A stretch of 64,000 nt of DNA from assembly GCF_003265305.2 (NCBI RefSeq), contig NZ_CP033459.1, forward strand, positions 2,046,001-2,110,000, in the 5' to 3' direction. The stretch comes from Pseudoprevotella muciniphila. Lineage in GTDB: Bacteria > Bacteroidota > Bacteroidia > Bacteroidales > Bacteroidaceae. The position numbers and the translations under genes are program-made. Below the pieces are notes generated by a model that was not told the origin of the DNA, did not search any database, and worked only from the letters and a program-made list of their open reading frames with translations. Below, one piece after another: positions 17,706 to 24,898 of the stretch (the stretch's first letter is position 1; every line of letters starts with the position of its first letter).

Positions 17706-17741
17706 TTAGGGTTCTTAGGGTCTTTAAGGTCCTTAAGGATT
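17706..17741. repeat. 9-bp tandem array, 4 units (family B)
   Basis: TTAGGGTTC, TTAGGGTCT, TTAAGGTCC and TTAAGGATT follow each other between the converging GT9 and glf genes. They are adjoined by the perfect palindrome ATTATCA-G-TGATAAT (17739-17753), which may act as a weak terminator. Confidence 0.65.
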
Positions 17742-17767
17742 ATCAGTGATAATTTCCGATTTTACTG

Positions 17768-18943
17768 CTATTCCCACATTTGCAGCACCTTCTGTATGAT
17801 AGGTGCCATGTCGTAGTACTTGTATTCTGCGAGTCGTCCGCCGAAGATGACGTTTTTCTCCTGTGCACCCCTTTCTCTGTATTTTTCGCTGATGCGGTTG
17901 TTCGTCTCATCGTTTACGGGATAGTACGGCTCCATGCCGTCTGTCCATTCCGTGCTGTATTCGCGGCTGATGACGGTGCGCGGGTTTTTGTAGACATCGT
18001 CGCCGAATGATTCGAAGTGTTTGTGCTCTATGACGCGTGTGTAGGGCGTTTCAGCATCGGTGTAGTTCACCACGGCATTGCCTTGATGGTTTGACGTGTT
18101 CAGAATGGTGTGTTCGAAGCGCACAGTGCGGTAGTTGAGTTTGCCGTATTCGTAGTTATAGAATTCGTCAATCTTTCCTGTAAAGACAATCTTTTTGCAA
18201 CGTATTTCCTTTTCTCCGTCGGTCAGCACATGGCAGTCGTCTGTTTCATCGTACGAACGCGAGAATTGGAAGAAATCCGTCTGCGTCAGACATTCTGCAT
18301 CTTTCAGCATACCGTTGATGAGGAGGTTGTAGCCCCCGATGGGTATGCCTTGGAAGGCATCGTTGAAGTAGTTGTTGTCGAAGGTCAGGCGCACGGGCAG
18401 ACGCTTTATGATGAAAGCGGGCAGTTCGCTGCACTTCCTTCCCCACTGCTTTTGGGTATAGTCTTTGATAAGTGTTTCATAGATGTCGCGGCCTACGAGT
18501 GTGAGCGCCTGTTCTTCGAGGTTGCGCGGTTCTGCCACTCCCGCTTTCCTCATGGCTTCCACGGCTTCTTTGCGCTGTTCCTCTATTTTCTGCATGGCAG
18601 CATCAGGCGTTACCGTTCCCCACATTTGGTAGAAGGTGTTCATGTTGAACGGCAGGTTGTAGAGGCGACCTTTATAGTTTGCCACAGGGCTGTTGGTGTA
18701 TCGGTTGAAAGGCACGATGCTGTTCACATAGTCCCATACTGCCTTGTCGGACGTATGGAAGATGTGTGCGCCGTATTGGTGTACGTTGATGCCCTCTACG
18801 AGTTCGCATCTGAGGTTCCCGCCGAGTTCGCTTCGCTTGTCGATGACGAGGCATGAAAAGCCGCGCTGTGTCGCCTGATGGGCGAAGGTGGCACCGAATA
18901 GCCCGCTGCCCACAATGAGATAATCGAATGTTTTATTTGTCAT
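17768..18943 (-). CDS. glf: UDP-galactopyranose mutase
   Basis: This flavoenzyme converts UDP-galactopyranose to UDP-galactofuranose in the cytosol. At 391 residues it has standard length. The FAD dinucleotide motif 'IVGSGLFGATFAHQATQRGFSCLVID' is at the N-terminus, followed by 'GGNLR', 'HQYGAHIFHTSD', 'IKDYTQKQWG' and 'RLPVRLTFDNNYFND', all typical of Glf. It is the last gene of the minus-strand glycan operon and implies a galactofuranose-containing surface polymer. The GT2 encoded immediately upstream is the natural partner. Confidence 0.96.
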   Translation of the reverse strand: MTNKTFDYLIVGSGLFGATFAHQATQRGFSCLVIDKRSELGGNLRCELVEGINVHQYGAHIFHTSDKAVWDYVNSIVPFNRYTNSPVANYKGRLYNLPFNMNTFYQMWGTVTPDAAMQKIEEQRKEAVEAMRKAGVAEPRNLEEQALTLVGRDIYETLIKDYTQKQWGRKCSELPAFIIKRLPVRLTFDNNYFNDAFQGIPIGGYNLLINGMLKDAECLTQTDFFQFSRSYDETDDCHVLTDGEKEIRCKKIVFTGKIDEFYNYEYGKLNYRTVRFEHTILNTSNHQGNAVVNYTDAETPYTRVIEHKHFESFGDDVYKNPRTVISREYSTEWTDGMEPYYPVNDETNNRISEKYRERGAQEKNVIFGGRLAEYKYYDMAPIIQKVLQMWE

Positions 18944-18987
18944 GTTCTTGTTTACCGGTTACGTTGGATTATGTTTGGTTTTCTGTA

Positions 18988-19878
18988 TTATTTCCCAAGT
19001 CTTTCGTTGATACCGTCGCTGTATGCCCGGAAGAGTTGGCGTATGTCGCTGAGGTGATATTGCTTAGATGTGAGGCATAGCCATAGTGCTGATGCAGTGT
19101 ATCCGAGCAGGGTGTTTAACGGGCGCAGATGTCTCACTGCGAAGTTCTTGCCGTAGTGGTGGTTGAACCATGCGGAATTGCGTATGTGGTACTTGCGTTT
19201 CCACTTTTTCTTTGCCTGCTTTGTTTCCCAGCTGTCGTTGGAGAAGAAAAGTTCCTTCTGCATCCTTGCCTGTGGCACATAGACCACGCGGAAGCCTGCC
19301 ATCGTTGTGCGGAGCGAGTAGTCTGTATCGTCGTAGAAGATGAAGAGGTCTTTGTTTGGCAACCCTGCCTTCTCTACCACTTTTCGGCTGATGAGCGGTC
19401 CTTCGAACACCATGCCTTCTATGTCGGCAGGTTCCGATATGTTGTCTTCAAGGCGACTGCCGTGGAGAGATGCAAACGCGTTGGTAAGGTTGATTTTCCT
19501 GCATTCATTGACGAATACTTTTCCATCCTGAATGCGTCTTGGGCAGAGTATGCCGATGCTGTCGTCGTTTGCCAGTTTGAGTAACTGTTCGAGGCAGTCG
19601 GGTTCGGGATACACATCGTCGTCCATGCACCATATCCAGTCGGCGCCGTCGTCGCAGGCTTGCTGCATACCGGTGTAGAACCCGCCTGATCCGCCCACGT
19701 TGTCCTGATGTATGACGCGGATGCCGGTTTGGGTATCGAGCCACTCCTGTGTGCCGTCTGTGCTACCGTTGTTTACTACGATGATGCTGTCGAGCCCTTC
19801 TGCAGCAGTAATCTCCTTCAGTAGGCGCTTGAGGAGTGGAAGTCGGTTATATGTTACTATGACGGCAATGATTTTCAT
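18988..19878 (-). CDS. Glycosyltransferase family 2, putative galactofuranosyltransferase
   Basis: This is a 296-residue GT-A enzyme. 'VIVTYNRLPLLKRLLKEI' and 'VVNNGSTDGTQEWL' form the nucleotide site, and 'WIWCMDDDVYPEPD' is the metal-binding DxD. 'GGSGGFYTGMQQA' and the C-terminal 'WFNHHYGKNFAVR' resemble GlfT-like and rhamnosyl GT2 enzymes. Position directly before glf suggests that it uses UDP-galactofuranose (inference from context). It starts 7 bp after the GT10 gene ends. Confidence 0.88.
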   Translation of the reverse strand: MKIIAVIVTYNRLPLLKRLLKEITAAEGLDSIIVVNNGSTDGTQEWLDTQTGIRVIHQDNVGGSGGFYTGMQQACDDGADWIWCMDDDVYPEPDCLEQLLKLANDDSIGILCPRRIQDGKVFVNECRKINLTNAFASLHGSRLEDNISEPADIEGMVFEGPLISRKVVEKAGLPNKDLFIFYDDTDYSLRTTMAGFRVVYVPQARMQKELFFSNDSWETKQAKKKWKRKYHIRNSAWFNHHYGKNFAVRHLRPLNTLLGYTASALWLCLTSKQYHLSDIRQLFRAYSDGINERLGK

Positions 19879-19885
19879 GATTTTA

Positions 19886-20899
19886 TCAGTGTGTTTTCAG
19901 CATTTGCTGCAATTTTCCGATGGCATGGCTGAAATTTTTCTGGTAGAAATTGTGCAGGTTGAAGAAGTGCCTTTCCGGTTGGAATGTAATCTTTTCCTTA
20001 GGTGCTTCGGCATTGCATTGGCTGAAGTGATCAGCAACCATGTTGACCAGATTGTATTTTCCGAGGATGAGATTTTTTGCTTCGCGGCGTGCTTCGCGTG
20101 AGTTTTCGTAGGCTTCTTCCTTGATAAGACGTTCGATGAGTTGGCATGCGCCTTCAAAATCGTCGAGGCTGAATGTGGAAAGACTGCCTTCAGGGAAAAA
20201 ATCGAAGATATTGGTGCAGCCGCAATAGATGGGATAGGCGTCACTCAAGAAACAGTCTGCCATCTTTTCTGTCCAATAGAACTTTTCACAACTGTTCTCG
20301 ATGGCGATGTGATATTTGTATGGTGCCAGGACATCGTATTTGTCGTCGAAGTTGCGTATGCCTGCCCCATAGAGATCGAGTTGATCGCCAAAGTGTTCTT
20401 TCAGTCGCTTGACAAATTGCAGTCTGCGTCTATGACCTGATGTGAAAGTTTTGTTGCTCGTGATTACACTGATGAGTTTTTTCTTGGGTAATGCGTCCTG
20501 ACGGCTGAAATCATCGAAGTCGAGGTTGACAGTGTTTCTTCCGTTGTTTTTTCCAAGCCCTACAAACCAAGGCAAAACAGCATGGGTGTAGATGTTGTTT
20601 CCTGTGTGGAGGTTTTCCTGACAGGTGAAAACTGTACCAAATTGCCGGCAGTATTTTTTCGGATATCTTAGCACAGACGCGGGCTCTGTTGTGAGCAAGA
20701 GTGTGTTCTGCCTTGCCACGTTGTACGTCACGGGTTCCTTGAATGCCTTGCTAAGCACTACGAGGAAGTCGGGCTCTATGTCTTCATTCACGTAAAAGCG
20801 AAACATTCCATCGTCTGAAATGCCGCGTCTTTCCGTGGTTTGCCGAAGGATTGACGTTTTTGGGTCGTCTTTTCTTGTTAGCAAGAGAACGTTGTACAT
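19886..20899 (-). CDS. Glycosyltransferase family 10 (alpha-1,3-fucosyltransferase-like)
   Basis: The 337-residue protein has the GT10 C-terminal domain: 'KKKLISVITSNKTFTSGHRRRLQFVKRLK', 'DLYGAGIRNFDDKYDVLAPYKYHIAIENS', 'YWTEKMADCFLSDAYPIYCGCTNI.DFFPEGS' and 'FSLDDFE'. These are the GDP-sugar binding motifs of bacterial fucosyltransferases. It probably adds fucose or a related deoxyhexose to LPS or another surface glycan. It is part of the minus-strand operon. The donor sugar is inferred from family only; no GDP-fucose synthesis genes are in the window. Confidence 0.85.
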   Translation of the reverse strand: MYNVLLLTRKDDPKTSILRQTTERRGISDDGMFRFYVNEDIEPDFLVVLSKAFKEPVTYNVARQNTLLLTTEPASVLRYPKKYCRQFGTVFTCQENLHTGNNIYTHAVLPWFVGLGKNNGRNTVNLDFDDFSRQDALPKKKLISVITSNKTFTSGHRRRLQFVKRLKEHFGDQLDLYGAGIRNFDDKYDVLAPYKYHIAIENSCEKFYWTEKMADCFLSDAYPIYCGCTNIFDFFPEGSLSTFSLDDFEGACQLIERLIKEEAYENSREARREAKNLILGKYNLVNMVADHFSQCNAEAPKEKITFQPERHFFNLHNFYQKNFSHAIGKLQQMLKTH

Positions 20900-20917
20900 G
20901 GCGTGTGCTTTTGTATG

Positions 20918-21715
20918 CTATTTATCCTTTTTCGTTGCTTTGTGGTTGCGGTATGCCCTGATGGGGTGGGTAATCATCTTCCGGCGGCTGTAGGCATTGT
21001 CGTGGTGCCGCTTGGTGGCAATTAGTGTCCCGGTTTCTTCCTTTGGCAAGTCCCTGCATGCCACGTATGCCCCGGCAAAGGTTTTGAAGAGTTCCATGTC
21101 GCCCGTGAACCGTGTCATGTTTTCGTAGCACTCCTTCAGGGCGGGCACTGCGCCGCGGACATAGTCCATGCGGTTGTTGTCGATGAGTTCGAAGGTCCAG
21201 CCGTCGGGTGTCTTTTCCGGCAGTATGTTAGTGCTGTTGAGGTCGTGGTGGAGAATACCTTTCTTATGCAGGTTGGCAAAGAATGCAGCGAGTTCGGCTA
21301 TGAGACCTGGCAGTTCTCCGTCTGCTTTCTCAAAATATGCCATCAGCGGCTGTCGCCGGGTCTCTGCCGTAGCGAGGTAGCAACCGGTGATCCAGCCCTT
21401 GCTTTTCTCTTCGGCAAAGGCGTATGGCTCGGGTGTGAGAAAGCCTTCGCGCTGCAGGATGAGTGCATTGTCGTATGCCTTTCGGGCTTTGTTGTGCTCG
21501 AAGAAGGAATAGGCGGTCTTTTGGAAAATGTTTCTTATGCCAAATGCCTTTACCACGAGCACGGGCATACCATCTTCTTCGATACGTTTCACTACGTTGC
21601 GCCCCTGATAGAGCACTTCGCCAGTGGTCTGGAACACATCGGGCAAAGCCTTAAGAAAGGCTTCGAGCCTCTCGTTGTCCGCATGTTTCGGATTTATGGT
21701 GTAGGAATAAGACAT
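20918..21715 (-). CDS. LPS core kinase-like protein (WaaP/KdkA type)
   Basis: The 265-residue protein has a protein-kinase-like fold: 'VLVVKAFGIRN' provides the ATP-binding lysine, 'HKKGILHHDLNSTNIL' the catalytic HxD...N loop, and 'FELIDNNRMDY' the metal-binding D. Family members phosphorylate Kdo or heptose in the LPS core on the cytoplasmic side. In Bacteroidetes Kdo phosphorylation is common, so a Kdo kinase is the most likely role, with context (LPS-type transferases) in support. It is second in the operon, 11 bp after the tail-protein gene. Confidence 0.87.
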   Translation of the reverse strand: MSYSYTINPKHADNERLEAFLKALPDVFQTTGEVLYQGRNVVKRIEEDGMPVLVVKAFGIRNIFQKTAYSFFEHNKARKAYDNALILQREGFLTPEPYAFAEEKSKGWITGCYLATAETRRQPLMAYFEKADGELPGLIAELAAFFANLHKKGILHHDLNSTNILPEKTPDGWTFELIDNNRMDYVRGAVPALKECYENMTRFTGDMELFKTFAGAYVACRDLPKEETGTLIATKRHHDNAYSRRKMITHPIRAYRNHKATKKDK

Positions 21716-21726
21716 AAATTCTGGCT

Positions 21727-22338
21727 CTATTTGGCGATGTATTTCCTGCCGTTTTTAATGTAGAAGCCCTTTTGGGGTTGGCAGATTCTCTTTCCGTCGA
21801 GGCTGAATGTTCCGATTCGCTCTGTTTGCAGTGCGGGGCGGTGTATGGCAGAGACGGGCGAATACACATAATTGATATAAACACTGTTCACTTCAAACCC
21901 GTTGTCCACGGTGAAGAGCGTCAGTGCGTTGCCATATTCGCCTTGCGTGGTGTGGCAATCCAGTTCTGCCGGCATGTCGGTTTTTCCTGAAATGGGCACA
22001 TTGTTCTTTTCTACGTCCTTCCCTATGAGGGAACATATTCCTCCGCAGCAGATGGTCAGTCCGGGGCTCGGCATGGTGCCTTCCAATAGACGCCCCCGTG
22101 CGGAAATGGTAATGATGTCCGTCGTGTTGTTGCGTATGAGCAGTCCGTCTTTGGTTACTTCGTTCGATTTGCCCGACACATCGATGACGTAGCCGCCGTA
22201 GGTTCGTTCCACGACGTTTACGGTTATCGTGTCGCCCTCGTCGAGCACTTTGCCTTGCCACACGAGCGAAGTCATCTGCGCCTTGGCATTCAGCGCCAAA
22301 GCACAGCAGATAATGAAAGAAAAGAATATACGTAGCAT
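21727..22338 (-). CDS. Exported protein with short C-terminal sorting tail
   Basis: The protein is 203 residues from the ATG at 22338. An upstream in-frame ATG (22353) is rejected because its first codons are the promoter element TATCTTTG itself. A signal peptide (MLRIFFSFIICCALALNAKAQ) is followed by a beta-rich domain and a C-terminal tail 'IGTFSLDGKRI...GFYIKNGRKYIAK', like that of the lectin-like protein at the window start. It is therefore exported, possibly by the type IX system. Why it leads a glycan-synthesis operon is unclear. Cys residues occur in 'LTICCGGICSLIG'. No known domain recognised. Confidence 0.75.
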   Translation of the reverse strand: MLRIFFSFIICCALALNAKAQMTSLVWQGKVLDEGDTITVNVVERTYGGYVIDVSGKSNEVTKDGLLIRNNTTDIITISARGRLLEGTMPSPGLTICCGGICSLIGKDVEKNNVPISGKTDMPAELDCHTTQGEYGNALTLFTVDNGFEVNSVYINYVYSPVSAIHRPALQTERIGTFSLDGKRICQPQKGFYIKNGRKYIAK

Positions 22339-22342
22339 GTGG

Positions 22343-22350
22343 CAAAGATA
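22343..22350 (-). promoter_or_regulatory. Promoter -7 element TATCTTTG of the glycan operon
   Basis: The element is 4 bp upstream of the chosen ATG (22338), implying an essentially leaderless transcript for the five-gene operon ending with glf. Confidence 0.6.
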
Positions 22351-22431
22351 CACACAAAATGTGAGAGCACGATGCTTTTGTCCGCTTTCGTTGCCTTGTC
22401 GGGCTATAGGCGATGATGCAGGGTGGCTGTC

Positions 22432-22629
22432 TCAGTCGATGATGTAGTCGTAGCCATCGCGATGCAGCATGCCGTTGCTCTCTGCAAAACTGAGGAACAT
22501 CATGACTTCCATGGTGGATTTGCCGAGTTGCTTGCTGAGGTAATTGACGAGGAACGACTGGCTCTGCCGTTCGCCCCACTGCATTTTTGCGTCAACCAAA
22601 TGACGCTTCCATTTCCACGGTTCGTACAT
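22432..22629 (-). CDS. Small conserved-looking cytosolic protein of unknown function
   Basis: This 65-residue protein is aromatic- and charge-rich (MYEPWKWKRHLVDAKMQWGERQ, then a helical 'FLVNYLSKQLGKSTMEVMMFLSFAESNGML' and 'HRDGYDYIID'). It has no signal or membrane segment. The arrangement of helices with 'MLHRDGYDYIID' at the end looks like a small winged-helix-like fold, but I do not recognise the family. A perfect promoter element 30 bp upstream makes it likely to be a real gene. Confidence 0.65.
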   Translation of the reverse strand: MYEPWKWKRHLVDAKMQWGERQSQSFLVNYLSKQLGKSTMEVMMFLSFAESNGMLHRDGYDYIID

Positions 22630-22659
22630 AATAAAGCATTTGATAGTTTCTTATTGATG

Positions 22660-22667
22660 CAAATATA
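22660..22667 (-). promoter_or_regulatory. Promoter -7 element TATATTTG for the 65-residue protein
   Basis: Exact match on the minus strand, 30 bp before the ATG at 22629. Confidence 0.55.
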
Positions 22668-22763
22668 ACACTTTAGTTTGTGTAAGTGCAGGAAAAATGG
22701 TTGAAATTACGATGTTATAATGTGGTGCGGAGCACGCCGGAAAGTGACACTATGTCAAGTTTT

Positions 22764-22855
22764 AAACGCGAAAGACGCGGATTTAACGCAAATACAGGTG
22801 TTTGCCAACGATTTATGCCATTGCTTTCGCCCGGCGAAGACACGAAGCCTGCGGT
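22764..22855. repeat. Dispersed intergenic repeat, copy 1
   Basis: This segment shares the order AACGCGAA-GACGC, TTATGCCATTGCTT-CG, CGGCGA-GAC-CGAA and TGCGGTG with 47241-47338. It is a diverged copy in the gap between the 65-residue gene and the DUF3791 cassette. Short open frames over it are not genes. Confidence 0.6.
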
Positions 22856-22952
22856 GCAAGACAGCAGACAGTCGTTTGATAGTTATTGCCGCAATCCGTG
22901 TCGTTGCCGAGCGAAGTGCGTACTGACGTAATTCTGCAATTGAATAATATTC

Positions 22953-22996
22953 AGGGGTGTTCTAAAAAAGAAAAAACTAATTTATAGAACACCCCT
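22953..22996. terminator. Inverted repeat upstream of the DUF3791-DUF3990 cassette
   Basis: AGGGGTGTTCTA (22953-22964) and TAGAACACCCCT (22985-22996) form a perfect 12-bp stem around a purine-rich loop. The right arm is repeated directly (TTTATAGnnCACCCCT) just after the cassette at 24004-24019. It may be a terminator or a cassette boundary. Confidence 0.6.
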
Positions 22997-23048
22997 CAAA
23001 GGAAAATGATCTCGCAGGGCAACCCTTGCAAGAATATTTTTTAATGAC

Positions 23049-23056
23049 TACCTTTG
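23049..23056 (+). promoter_or_regulatory. Promoter -7 element TACCTTTG of the DUF3791-DUF3990 cassette
   Basis: The element lies 29 bp before the ATG at 23086 and decides that start over the upstream ATGs at 23026 and 23044. Confidence 0.6.
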
Positions 23057-23085
23057 TACTCGTAACGTTAAAAGTGCAAGTATTT

Positions 23086-23307
23086 ATGTCAAGGCAGATA
23101 TTGGATAAAATAGAATATCTCGTGTTGTTGGTGTCTGAATTTGCTGCGCGCAGCAGAGTGTCGGAGGCTGAAGCATACAGATATCTCAGAAAGTATGGTG
23201 CTTTGGCTTTATGCAGCAAGCACTATAATATTATGCACACGCTTTCTGTTGAAGAGAATATTCAAACCTTGAGGGACTACTGCCAGCGGAGGGGCGGAAG
23301 ACTATGA
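23086..23307 (+). CDS. DUF3791 domain-containing protein (putative antitoxin-like partner)
   Basis: This 73-residue helical protein ('ILDKIEYLVLLVSEFAARSRVSEAEAYRYLRKYGALALCSKHYNIMHTLSVEENIQTLRDYC') fits DUF3791: a helix, a Y..L...G loop, and a final 'H..s.e....l' helix. Its stop overlaps the start of the DUF3990 gene by 4 bp (ATGA), so translation is coupled. DUF3791 proteins recur beside DUF3990. A regulatory or neutralising role is inferred, not shown. Confidence 0.8.
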   Translation: MSRQILDKIEYLVLLVSEFAARSRVSEAEAYRYLRKYGALALCSKHYNIMHTLSVEENIQTLRDYCQRRGGRL

Positions 23308-23783
23308 AACTCTATCATGGCACAACCATTGAAATAGCCAAAATAGACTTAGGACAATCCAAGCCCAACAAAGATTTCGGCAGGGCTTTCTATCTCTCTG
23401 AAGATGAGCGTCAGGCTCACGAGATGGCTCTGTTCAAGGCTGTGTTTGACGAAATGCCCCCCGTTGTTAATGTATATGAGTTCGATGAAGCACTTTTGGG
23501 GTTTTTCAAAGTCAAGAAGTTTAGGACATACAGTAAGGAGTGGGCACACTTTGTCTATGACCATCGTACAGAACCCAATGGCAGGACTCTTCACGATTAT
23601 GACATTGTGTATGGTCCGATAGCCAACGACCGGATTGGTGCACAGATAACGCGCTATAAGCAAGGTTATATTTCCTTTGAAGAATTTCTGAGACGCATTC
23701 GGTACGTTAAAGGAATAACCTTCCAATATGCATTCTGCACTCAGAGAGCCATTGACAAACTGATAAAACAGAAAAGTGTATGA
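23304..23783 (+). CDS. DUF3990 protein, predicted ADP-ribosyltransferase-like (putative toxin)
   Basis: The 159-residue protein begins MKLYHGTTIEIAKIDL, the H-G-T strand of ADP-ribosyltransferase folds. It continues with 'NKDFGRAFYLSEDERQAHEMA' (second core motif), 'WAHFVYDHRT', 'YDIVYGPIANDRIG' and closes with 'FQYAFCTQRAIDKL'. DUF3990 has been placed with ART-fold enzymes in comparative analyses. Enzymatic activity is unproven, and the third catalytic residue (usually Glu or Gln near the end, perhaps in this FQYAFCTQR segment) cannot be fixed by eye. It overlaps both neighbours by 4 bp in a three-gene cassette. Confidence 0.82.
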   Translation: MKLYHGTTIEIAKIDLGQSKPNKDFGRAFYLSEDERQAHEMALFKAVFDEMPPVVNVYEFDEALLGFFKVKKFRTYSKEWAHFVYDHRTEPNGRTLHDYDIVYGPIANDRIGAQITRYKQGYISFEEFLRRIRYVKGITFQYAFCTQRAIDKLIKQKSV

Positions 23784-23998
23784 AAGTTTCGCAGGCGGAA
23801 TTTCAAAACATGAAGGAGGAGATAGTAAAAGACCTTATCTCCCGACTGATGGAAGAAAAGGGCTTTACGATGGATAAAGCTTTTGACGCTGTCTATACCT
23901 CACGTCTCTTTGAGAAGTTGAATAACCCAAAGACGGGTCTCTTCTTCCAATCCTCCGGCTATGTTTACAGTTTCCTGACAAGCGAACTTGGCATGTAG
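23780..23998 (+). CDS. Small helical protein downstream of DUF3990
   Basis: A 72-residue, probably all-helical protein ('FQNMKEEIVKDLISRLMEEKGFTMDKAFDAVYTSRLFEKLNNPKTGLFFQSSGYVYSFLTSEL'). Similar small proteins with 'A...VY.S.....L..P.TGL..QS..YVY..L..E' occur next to DUF3990/DUF3791 genes. Its ATG overlaps the DUF3990 stop (ATGA). It is a candidate second partner of the module. I do not know a named family for it. Confidence 0.75.
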   Translation: MKVSQAEFQNMKEEIVKDLISRLMEEKGFTMDKAFDAVYTSRLFEKLNNPKTGLFFQSSGYVYSFLTSELGM

Positions 23999-24111
23999 AA
24001 AGATTTATAGCGCACCCCTAAAAACTATCGTGTTCTTCGAGTTTCCAAGAACAATCGCGGCACAATTTTTTCTTTTTAACGGTTTTTTTTCAAAGTTTAC
24101 ATTTTTATGTT

Positions 24112-24119
24112 TACCTTTG
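24112..24119 (+). promoter_or_regulatory. Promoter -7 element TACCTTTG for frr
   Basis: The element lies 24 bp upstream of the frr ATG at 24144, excluding the longer frame that would begin at 23988 inside the preceding gene. Confidence 0.6.
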
Positions 24120-24143
24120 TCTTTGAAAAGAAAATACATCATT

Positions 24144-24704
24144 ATGTTAGACGTCAAGCAACTATTGTCCGATTTGGACGAAAAGATGGAGATGAGCGTT
24201 CTTCATCTGGACGAGAAACTTTCGCAGATACGCGCCGGACGCGCCAATGTTCATATTCTGGACGGTGTACGCATTGACTATTATGGTCAGATGTCGCCGC
24301 TTCAGGTGGCAGCAAGCGTAACGACGCCTGATGCACGAACCATAGCCATCAAGCCTTTCGACAAGTCGATGTTCAAGGTGATAGAAAAAGCCATCATTGA
24401 TTCCGAAGTGGGCATCATGCCTGAAAACAACGGCGAAATCATTCGCCTGGGTATACCGCCACTCACCGAGGAGCGTCGCAAGCAACTCACCAAGCAGTGT
24501 AACAAGGAAGGCGAAGAGGCTAAGATTGCTATCCGCAATATCCGTCGCGACGGTGTGGACAAACTCAAGAAAGCCATCAAGGACGGGCTGAGCGAGGACC
24601 TTGAGAAAGACGGCGAGGCAGATCTGCAGAAAATTCACGACAAGAAGATTAAAGCCATTGATGCGCTCCTTGAGAAGAAGAACAAGGAGATTATGACAGT
24701 ATAG
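24144..24704 (+). CDS. frr: Ribosome recycling factor
   Basis: This 186-residue essential factor splits post-termination ribosomes together with EF-G. Typical motifs are 'LHLDEKLSQIRAGRANVHILDGVRIDYYG', 'LQVAASVTTPDARTIAIKPFDKSM', 'NNGEIIRLGIPPLTEERRKQL' and 'IRNIRRDGVDKLKKAIKDGLSEDLEK'. Length is normal. It is followed at once by a small membrane protein gene and rsgA, giving a translation/ribosome-assembly cluster that is probably co-transcribed up to the terminator at 25856. Confidence 0.97.
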   Translation: MLDVKQLLSDLDEKMEMSVLHLDEKLSQIRAGRANVHILDGVRIDYYGQMSPLQVAASVTTPDARTIAIKPFDKSMFKVIEKAIIDSEVGIMPENNGEIIRLGIPPLTEERRKQLTKQCNKEGEEAKIAIRNIRRDGVDKLKKAIKDGLSEDLEKDGEADLQKIHDKKIKAIDALLEKKNKEIMTV

Positions 24705-24717
24705 CAGGAGGATTCAG

Positions 24718-24885
24718 ATGTACGGACAAAGGACGAACAGATATTTATACATCTTTTTCAACGCTCTCCTGAAAATACTCAAGGTTGCCATTATCGTAAC
24801 GATTTGCATTTTTGTGTTCGATTGGTTCGGACTTCCGCTTTGGCTGTCGTTAATAGGTACGCTATTGTTCCTGCTCATCTTCTAA
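24718..24885 (+). CDS. 55-residue membrane protein between frr and rsgA
   Basis: The frame reads MYGQRTNRYLY, then two hydrophobic helices (about residues 12-34 and 39-55) separated by 'FDWFGLPLW'. A strong Shine-Dalgarno AGGAGG lies 7 bp before the ATG, unusual in this phylum and good evidence for translation. Spacing is 13 bp after frr and 13 bp before rsgA. Function is unknown. Confidence 0.7.
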   Translation: MYGQRTNRYLYIFFNALLKILKVAIIVTICIFVFDWFGLPLWLSLIGTLLFLLIF

Positions 24886-24898
24886 GCCTACAGTCAGC

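Noticed and set aside
22686-22931. 81-residue frame and overlapping shorter frames
   Set aside because: They cover a dispersed intergenic repeat, lack a promoter and show no protein-like composition.
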